NCBI GenBank assembly: GCA_030144725.1
Contig: JASKMD010000008.1
Span: forward strand, 7,708,110 to 7,772,109
DNA from: Haematococcus lacustris
Lineage: Eukaryota > Chlorophyta > Chlorophyceae > Chlamydomonadales > Haematococcaceae
DNA: 64,000 nt
Reading direction: 5' to 3'
This document shows positions 27,236 through 40,037 of the stretch, piece by piece. The notes beneath the pieces were generated by a model. The model saw only the letters and a list, made by a program, of their open reading frames with translations, was not told the origin of the DNA and did no database searches. Position 1 is the stretch's first letter, and each line of letters starts with the position of its first letter. Made by a program: the position numbers and the translations under genes.

Positions 27236-28738
27236 TGTGCTTTTGAGACGGGCGGTATCTTTTTCAAGGGAGTTTCCAGGGAGGTTCATGCAGTGCTGTC
27301 ACACGTCAGTCTTGGACGTGCAAGTATGATGTCAGTGCCAGGGGCTGGAGCCGAGCACGGTCTGGTGACATAAAGGCAGTGTGCTGGGTGCTGGGGTGGT
27401 CTGAGCAAGCAAGATGTCTGTCACGAGGGACAGGCTGTCAAGGAGGCAGGATAGCAGCGCCAAGTCATAAGGCCAGGCTTGCGTGGCCTTGTAGAGGCCG
27501 CGCGGCCGGATCTTAGCCCAACTCAAGTTAGCTTAGACCATACTTCCTGGCAGCCATGCTGTGCCTGTCAGGGCTGCTCCAGTCTTTCCTAGGCCACTCA
27601 AGGCTTCTCAGCAGCAGGACACTCCCCCCTTGACCCAGCATGCCTTCCCTTTGCTGAGTGAGGGGCTGGGAGGAGCTCCACAGTGAAGTGTTTTGTCGGG
27701 CTCAAATGGAGGCCCTCGTGAAGAACGAGGGGGCTGCACTGCACGCCAAAACCCAACAAGCCAAGCTCTGCAACCTCACAAGCTGGTTTAGGCTGGACGC
27801 ATATCTCGGCTTGGGTAACTAAAACCTGCGAGACCGAGCACCTCGAATACATTGGCTTGAGCAGAAACTGCTGCACAGTAGTGAGGCTCGATTTCTTTTC
27901 GTTTGGTTCAGGAGCACATCTGTTGCGTTACCTGAAGTGCTAGAGAACCAGCTTAAGAGCAACATGTCACACTGAAACCCTAGTCAGACATGTCACCATT
28001 CACAAGTCCATAGCCACTACTCATAGAAGACTGCTGGGCTGGATGAGTAACATGTTTCATATGTGAATGTCGTCTATTACAGACTGTCTACCGGTCTGCA
28101 AAGGTTAGTAGGGATTTCATAATCACTGGGTCTGCACGGTGGCTTTGGTGGCTGCCGACCTCCACTTGCGACACAGCAGGCATGACAGGCTTGCGCAGTT
28201 TACAATGTTGCCATGCCATGATGATTTGTCATAGGGACAGGATGAAGCACTCTCTACTCGTCCTCTATAAAGAATAAATGAAGACCATCAATATGTATCA
28301 CTCATGTCTAGCACTGAAGCACAGTTGCCCACCTCCTGCCCTCTCACAAATGTTGTCACAGCGACGACACCCACACGCAAGGCTGGCAGACAAGCACCCT
28401 AGACACCCAACCGCCCAGGTATAGTTTGGCACATGTCACACCTAATAGACAGTAATTGTCACATGTCTGCTGGCTTGCAAGCCACAGGCGCGGCACAGGC
28501 ACCTGCAAATCCTTGCCCCACCAGCTGTCTACATGCACAGTCGTAGCCCACTTTATGGGTGCGCTGGTCGTCAACCAAGCTGTAATCACAAGGGATGAGT
28601 CATTCCCGTACACCGCGTCATCCTGCCTGATCATGCACTTGCTGCACACTATCGCACACTTACACACCTGTATGTACACCTGTAGATACACTAATAGCTG
28701 GAGGCAAGAGGAAGGGAGGGAGAAAGTGTCAGCTGCAG

Positions 28739-29495
28739 CTACAGGCTGGTCCACTTGGATGGGCTGGAAGAGCTGCCAGATGGATAGTAATGGCCAGTGC
28801 CACTGGACACTGTTTTGCAATCCACGAGCCTCCACTGCAAAGCAATGACGCCGTGCCCAAGATCAGCCAGCTGCGCAAAAGCCTCCTGGGTGACGTCAAT
28901 GTGGGTGCGGCTGCTGTCTCCACAGCACCAGCGCTTGTTGGAGTGATGGTTGCTCGGGTAGTGGCAGGGGCAGGCGTCGGCAATGGTCACAAAGATAGAT
29001 CGCTTGGGGTCCTTGCAGGCATTCTTGCGGTCAAGGGTTTGTCCGAACCCATCCTTGAAATCAGCATTCTGCAAGCAATTGCAGCAAATCAGCGCTGGAT
29101 GCATAGAGAACAGGCAGCAGACACATCAATTGAAGATGGACAACATGAATGCAATGGCGCACCTGGCAGCGAAGCTCGATGCATTTACCACAGCTTCCTC
29201 GGAACATGGGGTTTGTGTCCGAGAATGCGCCGATGTATTTGCCAGTCCGCACTTGGTCCCAGCGGAAATGGCAGTTAGCTCTGCATAATCACAAGAGACA
29301 GGAATGGGCTCGCCAAATTATCAACTCCCTTGGCACCGCGAATGATCAATATTGCGGGCCTACTCACGTCCTTAGGTCGCCGTCCTGCACGTCGAACCAG
29401 GTGCCGCGACCCTCTTGCCACCCAGGGTCGGCGGCAAAGGCAGACCAGGCGAGGATTGCCAGGCTCAAGGCGAGCACGAGGGACGCTACAGACAT
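28739..29495 (-). CDS. Secreted expansin-like DPBB protein, unit 2
   Basis: Exons 29368-29495, 29163-29280 and 28739-29068; same 191-residue product as unit 1, with signal peptide, SCGKCIELRC, ADACPCHY, RWCCG and VDC motifs intact. No frameshift seen. Confidence 0.82.
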
Positions 29496-29913
29496 GAAGA
29501 AGCAGCTGATGCAGTGCGACCAAGGTGGAATAAGCGGGTGTGTGTGAAATGCACAGGCTGTCGAATTTGACGCCCTGAACGTCACTCGTCACTCATCGTC
29601 GTTGGGCGGACGCACACGTGGAACAAGGGGCCGTAGTGCCGTTGTAGAGCTTCAAAGCTGGCTGGTAAGGATATGTGCTGCCGAGGTCGTGTCCACCTGC
29701 ATCCGTATCCTCCTACGGCCGTTGGCCATCCATTTTCCGCCATGCTGTCGGTCCAGTGGATGATCAGCAATTTGACGTTTCATACAGAAGGCATCAAGTT
29801 AGCGCACCTACATCATAAAGCTTGGAACTGCCTTAACCCCAGGATCATTAAACGAGAAGCACTTTTTTTCAGCCATGGCATACCTTAAAGCTGACATTTG
29901 CAATAGGCTGTAG

Positions 29914-30381
29914 CAGTGTTGTGAATCTTCAGATTTTCAGATTTCCAATTTTCAGATTTTCAATGAAAATGAAAGTGTTTCATTGAACAACTGAAAGAGT
30001 TTCATCGTCAGTGAAACTGAGCGGATGCTGCTGGTTCTCAGCCTATCCTTTCAAACGCGACTTGTTTGTAGGCCTGCACTGTTTGAAATGCAGAAATACT
30101 TAGGTTGCCAAAGGTCAGACATGCAAACCATTTAAAACAGATGCAAGCCGTCCATGCTGTCCGTGGATCCGCCATCTGTGGCGTTTTCTGGCTTGCGTTT
30201 CTTCCGCTGTGGCTGTAGCGCGATGGCGCCAACCAATCACCAATCACTCTGCAACACCCGATCTGCGATCTGACCGGGGGCAGCACCCGGCACTTTCAGA
30301 TTTTCAGTGAAGACGTTCAGATTTTCAGATGAAAATTTTCATTGAAAATCTGAATGAAAATCTGAAATTTTCACAACACTG
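29914..30381. mobile_element. hAT-type MITE, copy 2
   Basis: Same 468-bp MITE as in unit 1 at the same position, with TSD GGCTGTAG at 29906-29913 and 30382-30389. Shared by descent: the insertion predates the unit 1/2 duplication. Confidence 0.93.
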
Positions 30382-31175
30382 GGCTGTAGGAGTGCCACCT
30401 GAATGTGTGTGCCCTGTCTTTGTAAGCAGATGTTTTGACATAAGCAAGCAAGCAGTAAGCCGTTAAGTTTTGACACAACCCATCAGCAAAGGGCTCGAGG
30501 ACGCTGCCGTCTGTGAGCACTACCGCCTTCGATGATACCTACTGATTAATTGACTTCTATCACCTGTGTTATGGAGCCCAGACGGAGTGAGCTCAACAAC
30601 TCCTTTCTGGGCCATGACACTTCAATCTGTGAGTTATTCATAAGAGCAAGTGGAAAAGAATCACAACTAGCCACCCCACCCACCCTCACCACAGTGCCCC
30701 CGCACCCTCAGCGGTGCAGCCAACCGTGCACCTGACCCAACCCTTGTACCCCCTCTTCCCCCCGTATGCCCCTGCCCAGCCAGCCAGCATGGACTGGGGC
30801 CCTGTTGACTGTGACTGACAATTCATGTTGCCGGCTCCCCGGTGGGATGGCGCCCTTATGCACACCCCAACACGGCCACTCCGCTTCAATGATGTGGCTG
30901 AGTCCCTGAAATGTCCCTGAATAAGAAACGCAAGCGCCCCGGTTTCCCCGCACCGTGAACAGCCGGTAAGCCGGAACGCTTGACGAAAGGCTAGACACCC
31001 CGAAGCTAACGGACGACGCGACGCAGTGTGCACCACGCGCCAATGCGACTCCCGATGTTGTGCGTGTGTTGTGCTTTCCCGTGTCTTTATGTGCGAGTGG
31101 CAGCAAGATGTCATCCCCCACTAGGGCCTCCATTAGAGCCGGACCACTAGGGACCACCAGGGACCACTAGCGTGA

Positions 31176-32506
31176 CTACTCAAATGGTGCTGTGTAGAGT
31201 ATACCCAATGCACATGGACATGGTGCATGAGTGCCTACCATCTACACTATTGCCTGACCCAGGGGGCAAAAGTCTAGAGTTGGCATGACCTGCATGCACT
31301 AATGTAAGGTGATAACAGCTCAAGAATGGGGCACACACTGCTGTGCCGCAGCAGGCTGTTGTTGCTGCTGGGTCTTGGGTGGCTTGTCTCGCAGCCGCTT
31401 GTATTCATGCTCACGGTACTCCTTGCCCTTCGCTGGCAGAGCTCCCTGCTCTGGCCAGTAGCACAGGTCCAGTGGCCGCCACCTGCTCTCCCCAATGCGC
31501 TGCATGTTCAGCGCTGCATTGCCGTCCCTGTCCAGCCACCTGCCTGGCTGTTGCGCTGGCTTGGCTTTGGCAGCCTTGCCCTGGGCCTTGCCTGTGCCCT
31601 TGGTGGGCTCAGCTGCCGGCTCAGCCTTCATGCGCTAGGCTAGCGGGGGAGTGCTGGACCCAGGCTCCGAGGCTGCAGGCTGTGTGGCTGCCTGGCTGCA
31701 TGGGGCCTGTGGGGGCTTGCGGGGGGCCACTACCGGGCACCACATCAGGCCCCGCACTGGCTGGTCACGCTGCTGGCTCCAGGCTGGGCGCAGCAAGCGA
31801 GGTTCCCCGTGCCCTGCTGGGGGCTTCCAACCTGCACACATGGTGGGCTGCTCATGGTTCAGCTCCCCCTCCCATGACTGCTTGCCATTCACTGCTGAGC
31901 TGACCCGGGTGGTGCGGTGCTCATCCACAAGCACCACCCTGCCCCGCAGCTTGTTTGAGCCCCTGGGCCTGCACAGCACCTTGCAGCAGGCACGCAGCAC
32001 CGCATCAGCACCCCAGCCTCCCCTGGTGCCAATGCCAGCTGTTCCAAAGAACACCACCAGCTGCTTGGGCCGCCCATGGCGCTCCATGGACAGCTCAGCC
32101 ACCTCCTCCTCCACATGCGGTCATGCACACAAGGCACACACATGGTGGCTGACATGGTGGCACCAGGTTAGGCATGACACAGTCAACTACTCTTTCACTT
32201 CATGCCCAGCCCACCACTTCTCAGTCCTTTACCCTCCCTCACACACACCCACCCTCACCTGCTTGAAGAACCGCTCCAGCGCCCGGTCCTGGGCTCCACA
32301 CAGCCTCAGCCAACGGATTGCCCACTTGGGGTCCAGGTACACCTCCCACACCATGTCCCAGGTGGCCAGGGTGACGGTGATGTGCTTCAGGTTGGCTACC
32401 AGGGATGTGCGGGCTGAGCTGGCTGCTGCCAGGTGCTGGAGGTGGGGCTTGATCAGAGCTAGCCACCGCTGGGCGTCGCAGCGGGCATTGTTCAGCCATC
32501 ACGCGA
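31176..32506 (-). pseudogene. Fanzor copy, array unit 2
   Basis: Near-identical to the unit 1 copy, with the same 5' truncation and the same in-frame TAG (31632-31634). A few substitutions only (for example AKQL to PKQL before VVFFGTAG). Confidence 0.85.
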
Positions 32507-34520
32507 TGTGCTTTTGAGACGGGCGGTATCTTTTTCAAGGGAGTTTCCAGGGAGGTTCATGCAGTGCTGTCACACGTCAGTCTTGGACGTGCAAGTATGA
32601 TGTCAGTGCCAGGGGCTGGAGCCGAGCACGGTCTGGTGACATAAAGGCAGTGTGCTGGGTGCTGGGGTGGTCTGAGCAAGCAAGATGTCTGTCACGAGGG
32701 ACAGGCTGTCAAGGAGGCAGGATAGCAGCGCCAAGTCATAAGGCCAGGCTTGCGTGGCCTTGTAGAGGCCGCGCGGCCGGATCTTAGCCCAACTCAAGTT
32801 AGCTTAGACCATACTTCCTGGCAGCCATGCTGTGCCTGTCAGGGCTGCTCCAGTCTTTCCTAGGCCACTCAAGGCTTCTCAGCAGCAGGACACTCCCCCC
32901 TTGACCCAGCATGCCTTCCCTTTGCTGAGTGAGGGGCTGGGAGGAGCTCCACAGTGAAGTGTTTTGTCGGGCTCAAATGGAGGCCCTCGTGAAGAACGAG
33001 GGGGCTGCACTGCACGCCAAAACCCAACAAGCCAAGCTCTGCAACCTCACAAGCTGGTTTAGGCTGGACGCATATCTCGGCTTGGGTAACTAAAACCTGC
33101 GAGACCGAGCACCTCGAATACATTGGCTTGAGCAGAAACTGCTGCACAGTAGTGAGGCTCGATTTCTTTTCGTTTGGTTCAGGAGCACATCTGTTGCGTT
33201 ACCTGAAGTGCTAGAGAACCAGCTTAAGAGCAACATGTCACACTGAAACCCTAGTCAGACATGTCACCATTCACAAGTCCATAGCCACTACTCATAGAAG
33301 ACTGCTGGGCTGGATGAGTAACATGTTTCATATGTGAATGTCGTCTATTACAGACTGTCTACCGGTCTGCAAAGGTTAGTAGGGATTTCATAATCACTGG
33401 GTCTGCACGGTGGCTTTGGTGGCTGCCGACCTCCACTTGCGACACAGCAGGCATGACAGGCTTGCGCAGTTTACAATGTTGCCATGCCATGATGATTTGT
33501 CATAGGGACAGGATGAAGCACTCTCTACTCGTCCTCTATAAAGAATAAATGAAGACCATCAATATGTATCACTCATGTCTAGCACTGAAGCACAGTTGCC
33601 CACCTCCTGCCCTCTCACAAATGTTGTCACAGCGACGACACCCACACGCAAGGCTGGCAGACAAGCACCCTAGACACCCAACCGCCCAGGTATAGTTTGG
33701 CACATGTCACACCTAATAGACAGTAATTGTCACATGTCTGCTGGCTTGCAAGCCACAGGCGCGGCACAGGCACCTGCAAATCCTTGCCCCACCAGCTGTC
33801 TACATGCACAGTCGTAGCCCACTTTATGGGTGCGCTGGTCGTCAACCAAGCTGTAATCACAAGGGATGAGTCATTCCCGTACACCGCGTCATCCTGCCTG
33901 ATCATGCACTTGCTGCACACTATCGCACACTTACACACCTGTATGTACACCTGTAGATACACTAATAGCTGGAGGCAAGAGGAAGGGAGGGAGAAAGTGT
34001 CAGCTGCAGCTACAGGCTGGTCCACTTGGATGGGCTGGAAGAGCTGCCAGATGGATAGTAATGGCCAGTGCCACTGGACACTGTTTTGCAATCCACGAGC
34101 CTCCACTGCAAAGCAATGACGCCGTGCCCAAGATCAGCCAGCTGCGCAAAAGCCTCCTGGGTGACGTCAATGTGGGTGCGGCTGCTGTCTCCACAGCACC
34201 AGCGCTTGTTGGAGTGATGGTTGCTCGGGTAGTGGCAGGGGCAGGCGTCGGCAATGGTCACAAAGATAGATCGCTTGGGGTCCTTGCAGGCATTCTTGCG
34301 GTCAAGGGTTTGTCCGAACCCATCCTTGAAATCAGCATTCTGCAAGCAATTGCAGCAAATCAGCGCTGGATGCATAGAGAACAGGCAGCAGACACATCAA
34401 TTGAAGATGGACAACATGAATGCAATGGCGCACCTGGCAGCGAAGCTCGATGCATTTACCACAGCTTCCTCGGAACATGGGGTTTGTGTCCGAGAATGCG
34501 CCGATGTATTTGCCAGTCCG

Positions 34521-34780
34521 TGTAAAGAATGCACGGCCAGACCAGGACACCACTATCAAGGTTACATAGATCTGCCACAACAGACCGGCGCATAGCTCGC
34601 ACCTACCTGTAAAGAATGCACGGCCAGACCAGGACACCACTATCAAGGTGCCGAGGTCTGGCAAGAAACTGCCTTAACTACAACAGTCACACTCGTACAC
34701 TCGGCAGACTAGCCGCTGAATATCTCGCCCTATCATCCCGATGCTTCATGCGCAGCACCGGGAGAGCATACTTTCCAACA
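34521..34780. repeat. Left LTR
   Basis: TG...CA repeat containing an internal direct duplication of about 43 bp (TGTAAAGAATGCACGGCCAG at 34521 and about 34608). Confidence 0.92.
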
Positions 34781-35039
34781 CTCCCACTCAGGGGCTAGGC
34801 AAGGAGACACTACTGCAAAGAAGCAACTGCAAGAGTACAGCAAAACAAAAGAGCTACCAACGTCTACAACAGAAGAGCTACCAAACCCTTAATCGGAAGG
34901 AACTACCAAAGAGTCTTGCGAGAAGTGCTTAGGGAACAAACAAGTACACTTGACAAGCAAGTTGTGAGCACTTGAACATATTGATGTGACAGGCGCATGG
35001 TGCATGACATGCTCAAGTGCATGGGTCATGTTGCTACTG

Positions 35040-35690
35040 TGCACATGCTCCCACTAGCCATGCCAGCCACGGGCAGGGCTGCTCCTCGCCTGCTATTGCT
35101 GTAAGTGGCATGAGTGCTCAACCTTGTTGCAACTGCTATCTGCTCTTACTGACCTTGCACTTGCCACAACTGCTTCTGCTGCTGGTGAGCTGTTGCTGGC
35201 TACTTGTTGCACATGCTCCCACTAGCCTTGCACTTGCCACAACTGGTGCTACTCTTGGTGAGCAGTTGCTCGATACATGCTGCACATGCTCCCACTGGCC
35301 ATGCCTGCTCGGGGCAGGGTTGCTGCTCCTAGTGACCAGCTGCTCGCTACATGCTGCACATGCTCCCACTGGCCATACCAGCTCGGGGCAGGGCTGCTGC
35401 TCCTGGTGAGCAGCTGCTCGCTACAAGCTGCACATGCTCCCAATGGGCATGTCAGCTCAGGGCAGGGCTGCTGTTCCTGGTGAGCAGTTGCACGCTACAT
35501 GCTGCACATGCTCCCACCAGCCACATGCCAGCTAAGGGCAGGGCTGCTTCTCGCTTGCTCCTGCTGCAAGTGGCATGACTGCTCAACCTTGCTGCAACTG
35601 CTGTTGTTGCTGCTCCCATTGGCCTTGCACTTGCCACAACTGCTGCTGGTGAGCTGTTGCTGGCTGCTTGCTGCACATGCTCCCACTGGC
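35040..35690. repeat. ~74-bp minisatellite block 1 in LTR element
   Basis: Degenerate repeats built on ACATGCTCCCACTGGCCAT and GGGCAGGGCTGCTGCTCCTG blocks. Confidence 0.85.
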
Positions 35691-36108
35691 CTTCACACTG
35701 CCCATCTCAATGGGGCAGTGTCACACACACATGGGTCAAGCACCGCGTACACACTGCCCATCTCACTGGGGCAGTGTCACACACACACATGGGTCAAGCA
35801 CGGCGTACACACTGCCCATCTCACTGGGGCAGTGTCACACACACATGGGTCAAGCACAGCCTACACACTGCCCATCTCACTGGGGCAGTGTCACACACAC
35901 ACATGGGTCAAGCACCGCGTACACACTGCCCATCTCACTGGGGCAGTGTCACACACACACATGGGTCAAGCACGGCGTACACACTGCCCATCTCACTGGG
36001 GCAGTGTCACACACACATGGGTCAAGCACCGCCTACACACTGCCCATCTCACTGGGGCAGTGTCACACACACACATGGGTCAAGCACCGCGTACACACTG
36101 TAACCGGT
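35690..36108. repeat. ~58-bp minisatellite block 2 with hairpin in each unit
   Basis: Seven repeats; each contains the inverted repeat ACACTGCCC ... GGGGCAGTGT around a short loop, then a CA run and ATGGGTCAAGCACCGCGTA. Confidence 0.92.
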
Positions 36109-36433
36109 TGTTATGAAGAAGAGCTTCTGCTGCTGATCAGCTGTTGCTGACTTTTCCCCCCTGCAGCAGAAGTTATGACTTGATGTACCCAGAAGGCAGT
36201 GTCCAAGTCAACAGAGCAGCGTCAAACACACAGAAGTCAAACACTGCCTAGACACTACCCTAAGTCTTATAGGGCAGAGCTTATGCTGATGAGCAGCACT
36301 TGCTGACTCTTCCCCCCTGCAGCAGAAGTTATGGCTTGATGCAAACCAGAAAGTGGTTTTGAGACCAACAGAACAAAAAGAGCAGGTTGTCCCTGGTAGC
36401 TGCCTGGCACTGCACACTCATTAGACAGTGACT

Positions 36434-37018
36434 AACAAACAGAACATGACAGGCAGCGCTACAGCATGCACCTGCATGGCATTGCACACTCGTCGTGGCA
36501 ATGACTAACAAACAAGACAGGCAGCGCTACAGCATGCACCTGCTTGGCAATGCACACTCGTCGCGGCAGTGACTAACAAGGTAGAACAGGACAGGCAGCG
36601 CTACAGCATGCACCTGCCTGGCAATGCACACTCGTCGCGGCAGTGACTAACAAGGTAGAACAGGACAGGCAGCGCTGCAGCATGCACCTGCCTGGCAATG
36701 CACACTCGTCGCGGCAGTGACTAACAAAGCAGAACAGGACAGGCAGCGCTACAGCATGCACCTGCCTGGCAATGCACACTCGTCGCGGCAGTGACTAACA
36801 AGGTAGAACAGGACAGGCAGCGCTGCAGCATGCACCTGCCTGGCAATGCACACTCGTCGCGGCAGTGACTAACAAAGCAGAACAGGACAGGCAGCGCTGC
36901 AGCATGCACCTGCCTGGCACTACACACTCGTCGCGGCAGTGACTAACAAGGTAGAACAGGACAGGCAGCGCTGCAGCGTGAACCTGCCTGGCACTGCACA
37001 CTCGTCGCGGCAGTGACT
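36434..37018. repeat. ~74-bp minisatellite block 3
   Basis: About eight repeats containing GACAGGCAGCGCTACAGCAT and CACTCGTCGCGGCAGTGACT. Confidence 0.92.
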
Positions 37019-37351
37019 TTCGTACACCATCCCCACAGACACGACACACCATCCAGACAATGCACGATCTTGGCACGAGCAACTCGGAAGCTTATGCACA
37101 CGGACAACGCTGGAGCTGGCCCCGTGTATCGCACCAAGCTTGGCTTACTTGGCTGCTCGACGGGGTAACCAGATCTCACAGCGGTTGCGTAGCTTTGCAA
37201 AGAGCCTCGGCATCCATCGGCATCCCTGCGTGGTAATGCGCTTGAGCAAGGGCTCGAAGGCTATCATTTACGCACAGTCGCTTGCTAGGCGACTGCGCGG
37301 ACCCGATCTCATTGGTGTCCGACACAATGGCGGAGCAGTGGGCCCATAACC

Positions 37352-37611
37352 TGTAAAGAATGCACGGCCAGACCAGGACACCACTATCAAGGTTACATAG
37401 ATCTGCCACAACAGACCGGCGCATAGCTCGCACCTACCTGTAAAGAATGCACGGCCAGACCAGGACACCACTATCAAGGTGCCGAGGTCTGGCAAGAAAC
37501 TGCCTTAACTACAACAGTCACACTCGTACACTCGGCAGACTAGCCGCTGAATATCTCGCCCTATCATCCCGATGCTTCATGCGCAGCACCGGGAGAGCAT
37601 ACTTTCCAACA
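37352..37611. repeat. Right LTR
   Basis: Matches the left LTR base for base by eye, followed by TSD GTCCG. Confidence 0.92.
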
Positions 37612-38706
37612 GTCCGCACTTGGTCCCAGCGGAAATGGCAGTTAGCTCTGCGTAGTCACAAGAGACAGGAATGGACTCGCCAAATTATCAACTCCCTTGG
37701 CACCGCGAATGATCAATATTGCGGGCCTACTCACGTCCTTAGGTCGCCGTCCTGCACGTCGAACCAGGTGCCGCGACCCTCTTGCCACCCAGGGTCGGCG
37801 GCAAAGGCAGACCAGGCGAGGATTGCCAGGCTCAAGGCGAGCACGAGGGACGCTACAGACATGAAGAAGCAGCTGATGCAGTGCGACCAAGGTGGAATAA
37901 GCGGGTGTGTGTGAAATGCACAGGCTGTCGAATTTGACGCCCTGAACGTCACTCGTCACTCATCGTCGTTGGGCGGACGCACACGTGGAACAAGGGGCCG
38001 TAGTGCCGTTGTAGAGCTTCAAAGCTGGCTGGTAAGGATATGTGCTGCCGAGGTCGTGTCCACCTGCATCCGTATCCTCCTACGGCCGTTGGCCATCCAT
38101 TTTCCGCCATGCTGTCGGTCCAGTGGATGATCAGCAATTTGACGTTTCATACAGAAGGCATCAAGTTAGCGCACCTACATCATAAAGCTTGGAACTGCCT
38201 TAACCCGAGGATCATTAAACGAGAAGCACTTTTTTTCAGCCATGACATACCTTAAAGCTGACATTTGCAATAGGCTGTAGGAGTGCCACCTGAATGTGTG
38301 TGCCCTTGTCTTCGTAAGCAGAAGTTTTGACATAAGCAAGCAAGCAGTAAGCCGTTAAGTTTTGACACAACCCATCAGCAAAGGGCTCGAGGACGCTGCC
38401 GTCTGTGAGCACTACCGCCTTCGATGATACCTACTGATTATTTGGCTTCTATCACCTGTGTTATGGAGCCCAGACGGGGTGAGCTCAACAACTCCATTCT
38501 GGGCCATGACACTTCAATCTGTGAGATACCCATAAGGGCAAGTGGAAAAGAATCACAACTAGCCACCCCACCCACCCTCACCACAGTGCCCCCGCACCCT
38601 CAGCAGTGCAGTTAACCGTCCCCCACTAGGGCCTCCAATTGAGCCGGACCACTAGGGCCTCCTTTAGAGCCGGACCACTAGGGACCACCAGGGACCACTA
38701 GCGTGA

Positions 38707-40037
38707 CTACTCAAATGGTGCTGTGTAGAGTATACCCAATGCACATGGACATGGTGCATGAGTGCCTACCATCTACACTATTGCCTGACCCAGGGGGCAA
38801 AAGTCTAGAGTTGGCATGACCTGCATGCACTAATGTAAGGTGATAACAGCTCAAGAATGGGGCACACACTGCTGTGCCGCAGCAGGCTGTTGCTGCTGCT
38901 GGGTCTTGGGTGGCTTGTCTCGCAGCCGCTTGTACCCATGCTCAGGGTACTCCTTGCCCTTCGCTGGCAGAGCTGCCTGCTCTGGCCAGTAGCACAGGTC
39001 CAGTGGCCGCCACCTGCTCTCCCCAATGCGCTGCATGTTCAGCGCTGCATTGCAGTCCCTGTCCAGCCACCTGCCTGGCTGTTGCGCTGGCTTGGCTTTG
39101 GCAGCCTTGCCCTGGGCCTTGCCTGTGCCCTTGGTGGGCTCAGCTGCCGGCTCAGCCTTCATGCGCTAGGCTGGTGGGGGAGTGCTGGACCCAGGCTCCG
39201 AGGCTGCAGGCTGTGTGGCTGCCTGGCTGCATGGGGCCTGTGGGGGCTTGCGGGGGGCCACTACCGGGCACCACATCAGGCCCCGCACTGGCTGGTCACG
39301 CTGCTGGCTCCAGGCTGGGCGCAGCAAGCGGGGTTCCCCGTGCCCTGCTGGGGGCTTCCAACCTGCACACATGGTGGGCTGATCATGGTCCAGCTCCTCC
39401 TCACAGGGCTGCTTGCCATTCACTGCTGAGCTGACCCGGGTGGTGCGGTGCTCATCCACAAGCACCACCCTGCCCCGCAGCTTGTTTGAGCCCCTGGGCC
39501 TGCACAGCACCTTGCAGCAGGCACGCAGCACCGCATCAGCACCCCAGCCTCCCCTGGTGCCAATGCCAGCTGTTCCAAAGAACACCACCAGCTGCTTGGC
39601 CCGCCCATGGCGCTCCATGGACAGCTCAGCCACCTCCTCCTCCACATGCGGTCATGCACACAAGGCACACACATGGTGGCTGACATGGTGGCACCAGGTT
39701 AGGCATGACACAGTCAACTACTCTTTCACTTCATGCCCAGCCCACCACTTCTCAGTCCTTTACCCTCCCTCACACACACCCACCCTCACCTGCTTGAAGA
39801 ACCGCTCCAGCGCCCGGTCCTGGGCTCCACACAGCCTCAGCCAACGGATTGCCCACTTGGGGTCCAGGTACACCTCCCACACCATGTCCCAGGTGGCCAG
39901 GGTGACGGTGATGTGCTTCAGGTTGGCTACCAGGGATGTGCCGGCTGAGCTGGCTGCTGCCAGGTGCTGGAGGTGGGGCTTGATCAGAGCTAGCCACCGC
40001 TGGGCGTCGCAGCGGGCATTGTTCAGCCATCACGCGA
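38707..40037 (-). pseudogene. Fanzor copy, array unit 3
   Basis: Same 5' truncation and the same linker TAG (39163-39165) as units 1 and 2, but RuvC-III reads WLDRDCNAALNM and the pre-linker frame KQPCEEELDHDQPT, closer to the 2-kb copy. Confidence 0.85.

Larger units (their letters stand above)
14503..27657. repeat. Tandem-array unit 1 (with two transposon insertions)
   Basis: First of five homologous units starting at GTGAGGGGCTGGGAGG. It carries an expansin-like gene, a MITE, the 4.8-kb TCAGG transposon, the 3.1-kb long-TIR transposon and a Fanzor copy. Removing the two large insertions and their TSDs leaves about 5.27 kb, the same as unit 2. Confidence 0.9.
27658..32928. repeat. Tandem-array unit 2
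   Basis: 5271 bp, the unit least altered by large insertions. Contains an expansin-like gene, the MITE and a Fanzor copy; lacks the two large transposons of unit 1 and shows their empty sites near 30494 and 30648. Confidence 0.93.
34521..37611. mobile_element. LTR retrotransposon without gag/pol (TRIM/LARD-like)
   Basis: Two 260-bp LTRs (34521-34780, 37352-37611), beginning TGTAAAG and ending CCAACA, identical as far as I can compare, flanked by the 5-bp TSD GTCCG (34516-34520 and 37612-37616). The 2.57-kb interior has no protease, RT, RNase H or integrase frame; it is mostly three blocks of minisatellite. No convincing tRNA primer site next to the left LTR. Identical LTRs indicate a recent insertion mobilised in trans. 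Confidence 0.92.
34010..37862 (-). pseudogene. Expansin-like DPBB gene split by LTR element, unit 3
   Basis: Exon 3 (34010-34339) and the 3' part of exon 2 (34434-34520) lie left of the LTR element; the 5' part of exon 2 (to 37647) and exon 1 with the signal peptide (37735-37862) lie right of it. The insertion falls in the codons for VRTGKY. Apart from the insertion the coding sequence matches the other units. Confidence 0.9.

Noticed and set aside
35690..37018. Regular repeats resembling a CRISPR array
   Set aside because: Tandem minisatellites without unique spacers, inside an LTR retrotransposon of a eukaryotic genome.
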